In this document: positions 6,285 through 7,860 of the stretch, piece by piece
How positions within the stretch are numbered: position 1 is the first letter of the stretch
Layout: the number at the start of each line of letters is the position of its first letter
From: Deltaproteobacteria bacterium
Lineage (GTDB): Bacteria > Desulfobacterota > Desulfarculia > Adiutricales > Adiutricaceae
Assembly: GCA_031278795.1 (NCBI GenBank)
Contig: JAITJT010000108.1
Coordinates: forward strand, 1 to 7,860
Length of the DNA: 7,860 nt
Direction of reading: 5' to 3'
The notes under the pieces: generated by a model
Databases searched by the model: none
What the model was told of the DNA's origin: nothing
The model's input: only the letters and a program-made list of their open reading frames with translations
Program-made: the position numbers and the translations under genes

Positions 6285-7241
6285 CTTCTCATCTTGGAAG
6301 AAAGTCTTTAGCTAGGAAGAAAGTCTTTAGCTAGGAAGAAAAGATGATGGAAAGTGATAGCTCTTTTAGCTTCTATTGATGTGTGGCTTATGGTTATCAA
6401 TATTTTCGTGGAATTTGTGGATACAATATTGTTTTCTTTGGTGAATGCGTTCTTTAACTGGAAATAAACGGTAGTGCATACGTGAGTTGAAAGAAGCGAT
6501 AATACGTCATTCAACTTTAGGCGTTCTCTCAAAAAACCGTGCTCTTATCAGGAAGTGAGGTGCGTACGACGTTGAGTCCGTCAAGGGCTCGAGCTAACCT
6601 AATTTTATCCTCATTTTAGTCGATAATAATTGTATTGTCAGTAATTGTCACGGCAAAAAAAGTTTTATTCCATATTTATGGAGGACCAAGCGCACGGCGT
6701 TGGTAATCATTTCCTTATCCGTTAGTACTTTAGTCTCGACTCTCGCTTTTATCCTTCCTAAAAATTATTGAGTTTGAGTGAGTGATTCGTCTCGCTTTTT
6801 TTTAAGCTGGTTTGCTAAAGGATTGTATCTATCACGCCCGAGGGAAGCGCGTACTGATTTGCCAGGCTTTGTGCCTTAATCTTCCCTTTTTCTTAATCAC
6901 TTTTAGTTAAGAGATGAGAGGTGCATGTTTCTCCGCCCACCGTTTTTTTGTTGTTATCGAAACCCAGGCCCAAAAGCCTCCCTTAAAAACTTATAATACA
7001 GATTTTTGCGGGGAAAAATACCTGAGAGAATTTTTAATCAGCGCCATAGTTTTTTTAAATAATGGCAAATAGAGTGGGTGATAATATTGAGATATTTATA
7101 TGTTCTATGAACCCTTAGAGCTTACTATTTCGCGACTTGAGTCTTATTTTTAGCTTATACGCATTAATGCAATTTATGTCAAGATAATCTTTAGAGAAGC
7201 TTAAGAAACTATCCGCTTTCATTTTCTACTCTTTTAAGCTA
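6285..7241. other. About 1 kb AT-rich stretch without a credible gene
   Basis: No ORF with a good start, Shine-Dalgarno and protein-like composition was seen on either strand. The longest reverse-strand frame (6308-6532) runs through the tandem repeat and resembles no family I know. No tRNA or rRNA was recognised. Features seen: the 19-bp tandem repeat (6296-6341), several T-runs, an inverted repeat GGGAAG/CTTCCC (6842-6847 and 6881-6886) followed by TTTTT and enclosing AGGC/GCCT, a palindrome GCATTAATGC (7161-7170), and an inverted repeat AGCTTAA/TTAAGCT (7198-7204 and 7234-7240) directly before the transposase promoter. GC content is clearly below that of the genes to the left. The left end of the insertion element may lie inside, but its terminal repeat cannot be fixed without the right end. 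Confidence 0.6.
6296..6341 (+). repeat. 19-bp tandem repeat at the left edge of the AT-rich region
   Basis: Two perfect copies of GGAAGAAAGTCTTTAGCTA lie at 6296-6314 and 6315-6333, followed by a partial third (GGAAGAAA, 6334-6341). It starts 12 bp after the htrA terminator, where base composition changes. It may be a replication-slippage product or a scar of an insertion event. No coding use is apparent. Confidence 0.85.
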
Positions 7242-7270
7242 TTGACAAACTTGTTTCCCCTGAATATAAT
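7242..7270 (+). promoter_or_regulatory. Perfect-consensus sigma-70 promoter before the transposase gene
   Basis: TTGACA (7242-7247) and TATAAT (7265-7270) are separated by exactly 17 bp (7248-7264), matching both consensus hexamers and the ideal spacing. Transcription would start near 7277, giving a leader of about 44 nt. Placement directly upstream of the ATG at 7321 makes chance unlikely. Confidence 0.85.
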
Positions 7271-7280
7271 GTGCTCCTCA

Positions 7281-7294
7281 TAAGATACGTCTTA
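7281..7294 (+). promoter_or_regulatory. Short inverted repeat in the transposase leader
   Basis: TAAGA (7281-7285) pairs with TCTTA (7290-7294) across TACG. It falls a few bases after the predicted transcription start. It could be a small 5' mRNA hairpin with a UNCG-type loop or a repressor operator site. No regulator is known from the window. Confidence 0.35.
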
Positions 7295-7320
7295 ATGAAG
7301 TAGATGTAAGGTATTCTAAA

Positions 7321-7860
7321 ATGGACGAAAACCCACAACTAATAGAGTCAAAAAATGATTTATACCCATATCACTTAAGGATCCACCATTTACCTATTAT
7401 TGCATCTTTTCTTGATGAATTAACCATCCCTGAATGCATTGACCGAATGCTTCCTATAAAAGGTGAGCATAAAATTAGCCATGGAGAAGCACTCAAGTTT
7501 CTAATCATATCCTCTTTCACTGACCCAGAAAACAATGGTTTGCTGCTGAGTAAATTATATAAAACTATTAAAGAAATACCATCGTTTATTCTCTTTAACA
7601 GAGATATTCGTATGGATGAGTTTAGCCATGATGTCTTGGCAAAATCTTTAGAAGCGGTGGGTAAGTATGGGCCATCAAAATTTTTTTCCGAGATTGTCAA
7701 GCACATAGCCCCACAACTCTCGCCTATGCTGGACTTCGATAGCCTCCATGCGGATATTTTAACTTTTAACGTCTACGGCGAAAAACCAACAGTCGGGGAG
7801 AAAGACCCAGACAGACCACTTTTACATATCGCGCATGGACGTCCCAAGTTTATAGGATCT
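7321..7860 (+). CDS. IS1634-like transposase with N-terminal DUF4277, 3'-truncated by the window edge
   Basis: The frame is open from ATG 7321 to the window end (180 codons, no stop). The start has a modest Shine-Dalgarno (TAAGG, 7307-7311, 9 bases away) and a perfect promoter upstream. Residues about 18-125 match the DUF4277 pattern of IS1634-group transposases: HHLPIIASFLDEL, ECIDRMLP, ISHGEALKFLI, then MDEFSHDVLAKSLEAVGKYGPSKFFSEIV. The segment SLHADILTFNVYGE (141-154) corresponds to the first DDE strand, with Asp145 as the likely first catalytic acid. The remaining D and E lie beyond the window; family members usually run to about 500-600 residues. The following IAHGRPKFIGS departs from the usual YGxSKxHRPDLKQ-like sequence as I remember it. 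Codons are AT-rich, unlike the housekeeping genes to the left, consistent with transfer. Confidence 0.82.
   Translation, partial: MDENPQLIESKNDLYPYHLRIHHLPIIASFLDELTIPECIDRMLPIKGEHKISHGEALKFLIISSFTDPENNGLLLSKLYKTIKEIPSFILFNRDIRMDEFSHDVLAKSLEAVGKYGPSKFFSEIVKHIAPQLSPMLDFDSLHADILTFNVYGEKPTVGEKDPDRPLLHIAHGRPKFIGS

Larger units (their letters stand above)
7242..7860 (+). mobile_element. Left part of a probable IS1634-like insertion sequence, right end outside window
   Basis: The transposase gene and its promoter define this partial element. The true left terminus lies at or upstream of 7242 and could not be located, because terminal inverted repeats need the missing right end for comparison. Low GC content compared with the genes to the left supports acquisition by transfer. 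Whether the copy is complete and active cannot be judged here. Confidence 0.5.

Noticed and set aside
6308..6532. Reverse-strand 74-codon frame in the AT-rich region
   Set aside because: It runs through the 19-bp tandem repeat and resembles no family I know. Its composition fits chance reading of AT-rich DNA.
6992..6997. TATAAT as a promoter in the AT-rich region
   Set aside because: There is no -35-like hexamer 15-19 bp upstream, no TG extension and no gene behind it. Such hexamers are expected by chance in AT-rich DNA.
6285..7241. CRISPR array or tRNA cluster in the noncoding stretch
   Set aside because: There are no regularly spaced repeats beyond the single 19-bp tandem pair, and no tRNA T-loop or acceptor pairing was found.
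7371..7706. Reverse-strand 111-codon frame opposite the transposase
   Set aside because: It overlaps the forward frame that matches DUF4277 and has its own promoter. The reverse product has no recognisable motif.

Overview
This window looks like a chromosomal segment of a GC-rich bacterium, most plausibly a deltaproteobacterium (Desulfobacterota-like). The basis is a DUF1844 protein, common in that group, next to a DUF2726-type protein, typical housekeeping genes on the + strand, and heavy use of AGG (Arg) and ATA (Ile) codons in the GC-rich genes. This placement is an inference, not a proof.

Layout. (1) Bases 1-1740 hold the 3' part of typA/bipA, a ribosome-associated translational GTPase that lacks only its extreme N-terminus. 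(2) A 313-bp intergenic region carries a good extended -10 promoter and a leader hairpin. (3) Bases 2054-4253 hold two genes 70 bp apart in one direction. The first encodes a membrane-anchored protein with an Ala/Lys-rich helix, a long proline-rich tether and a DUF2726-like C-terminal domain. The second encodes a small acidic protein ending in DUF1844. They look like one transcription unit, closed by a long bipartite rho-independent terminator at 4344-4395. (4) Bases 4486-6189 hold a periplasmic HtrA/DegP-type serine protease with two PDZ domains and an unusual proline-rich N-terminal extension. It is followed by a GC-rich hairpin and a textbook terminator. (5) Composition then drops sharply in GC. 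About 1 kb without a credible gene, with a 19-bp tandem repeat at its left edge, leads to a perfect-consensus sigma-70 promoter and the first 180 codons of an IS1634-like (DUF4277) transposase that runs off the window.

How the genes relate. TypA acts in ribosome assembly and stress adaptation, and HtrA in envelope protein quality control. The DUF2726/DUF1844 pair has no assigned function. Each conserved gene or pair has its own promoter or terminator signals, so the window reads as neighbouring independent units rather than one pathway. The right end is probably a mobile-element landing zone. The least understood part is the DUF2726/DUF1844 pair, whose nuclease-like domain seems to have lost one expected acidic residue.
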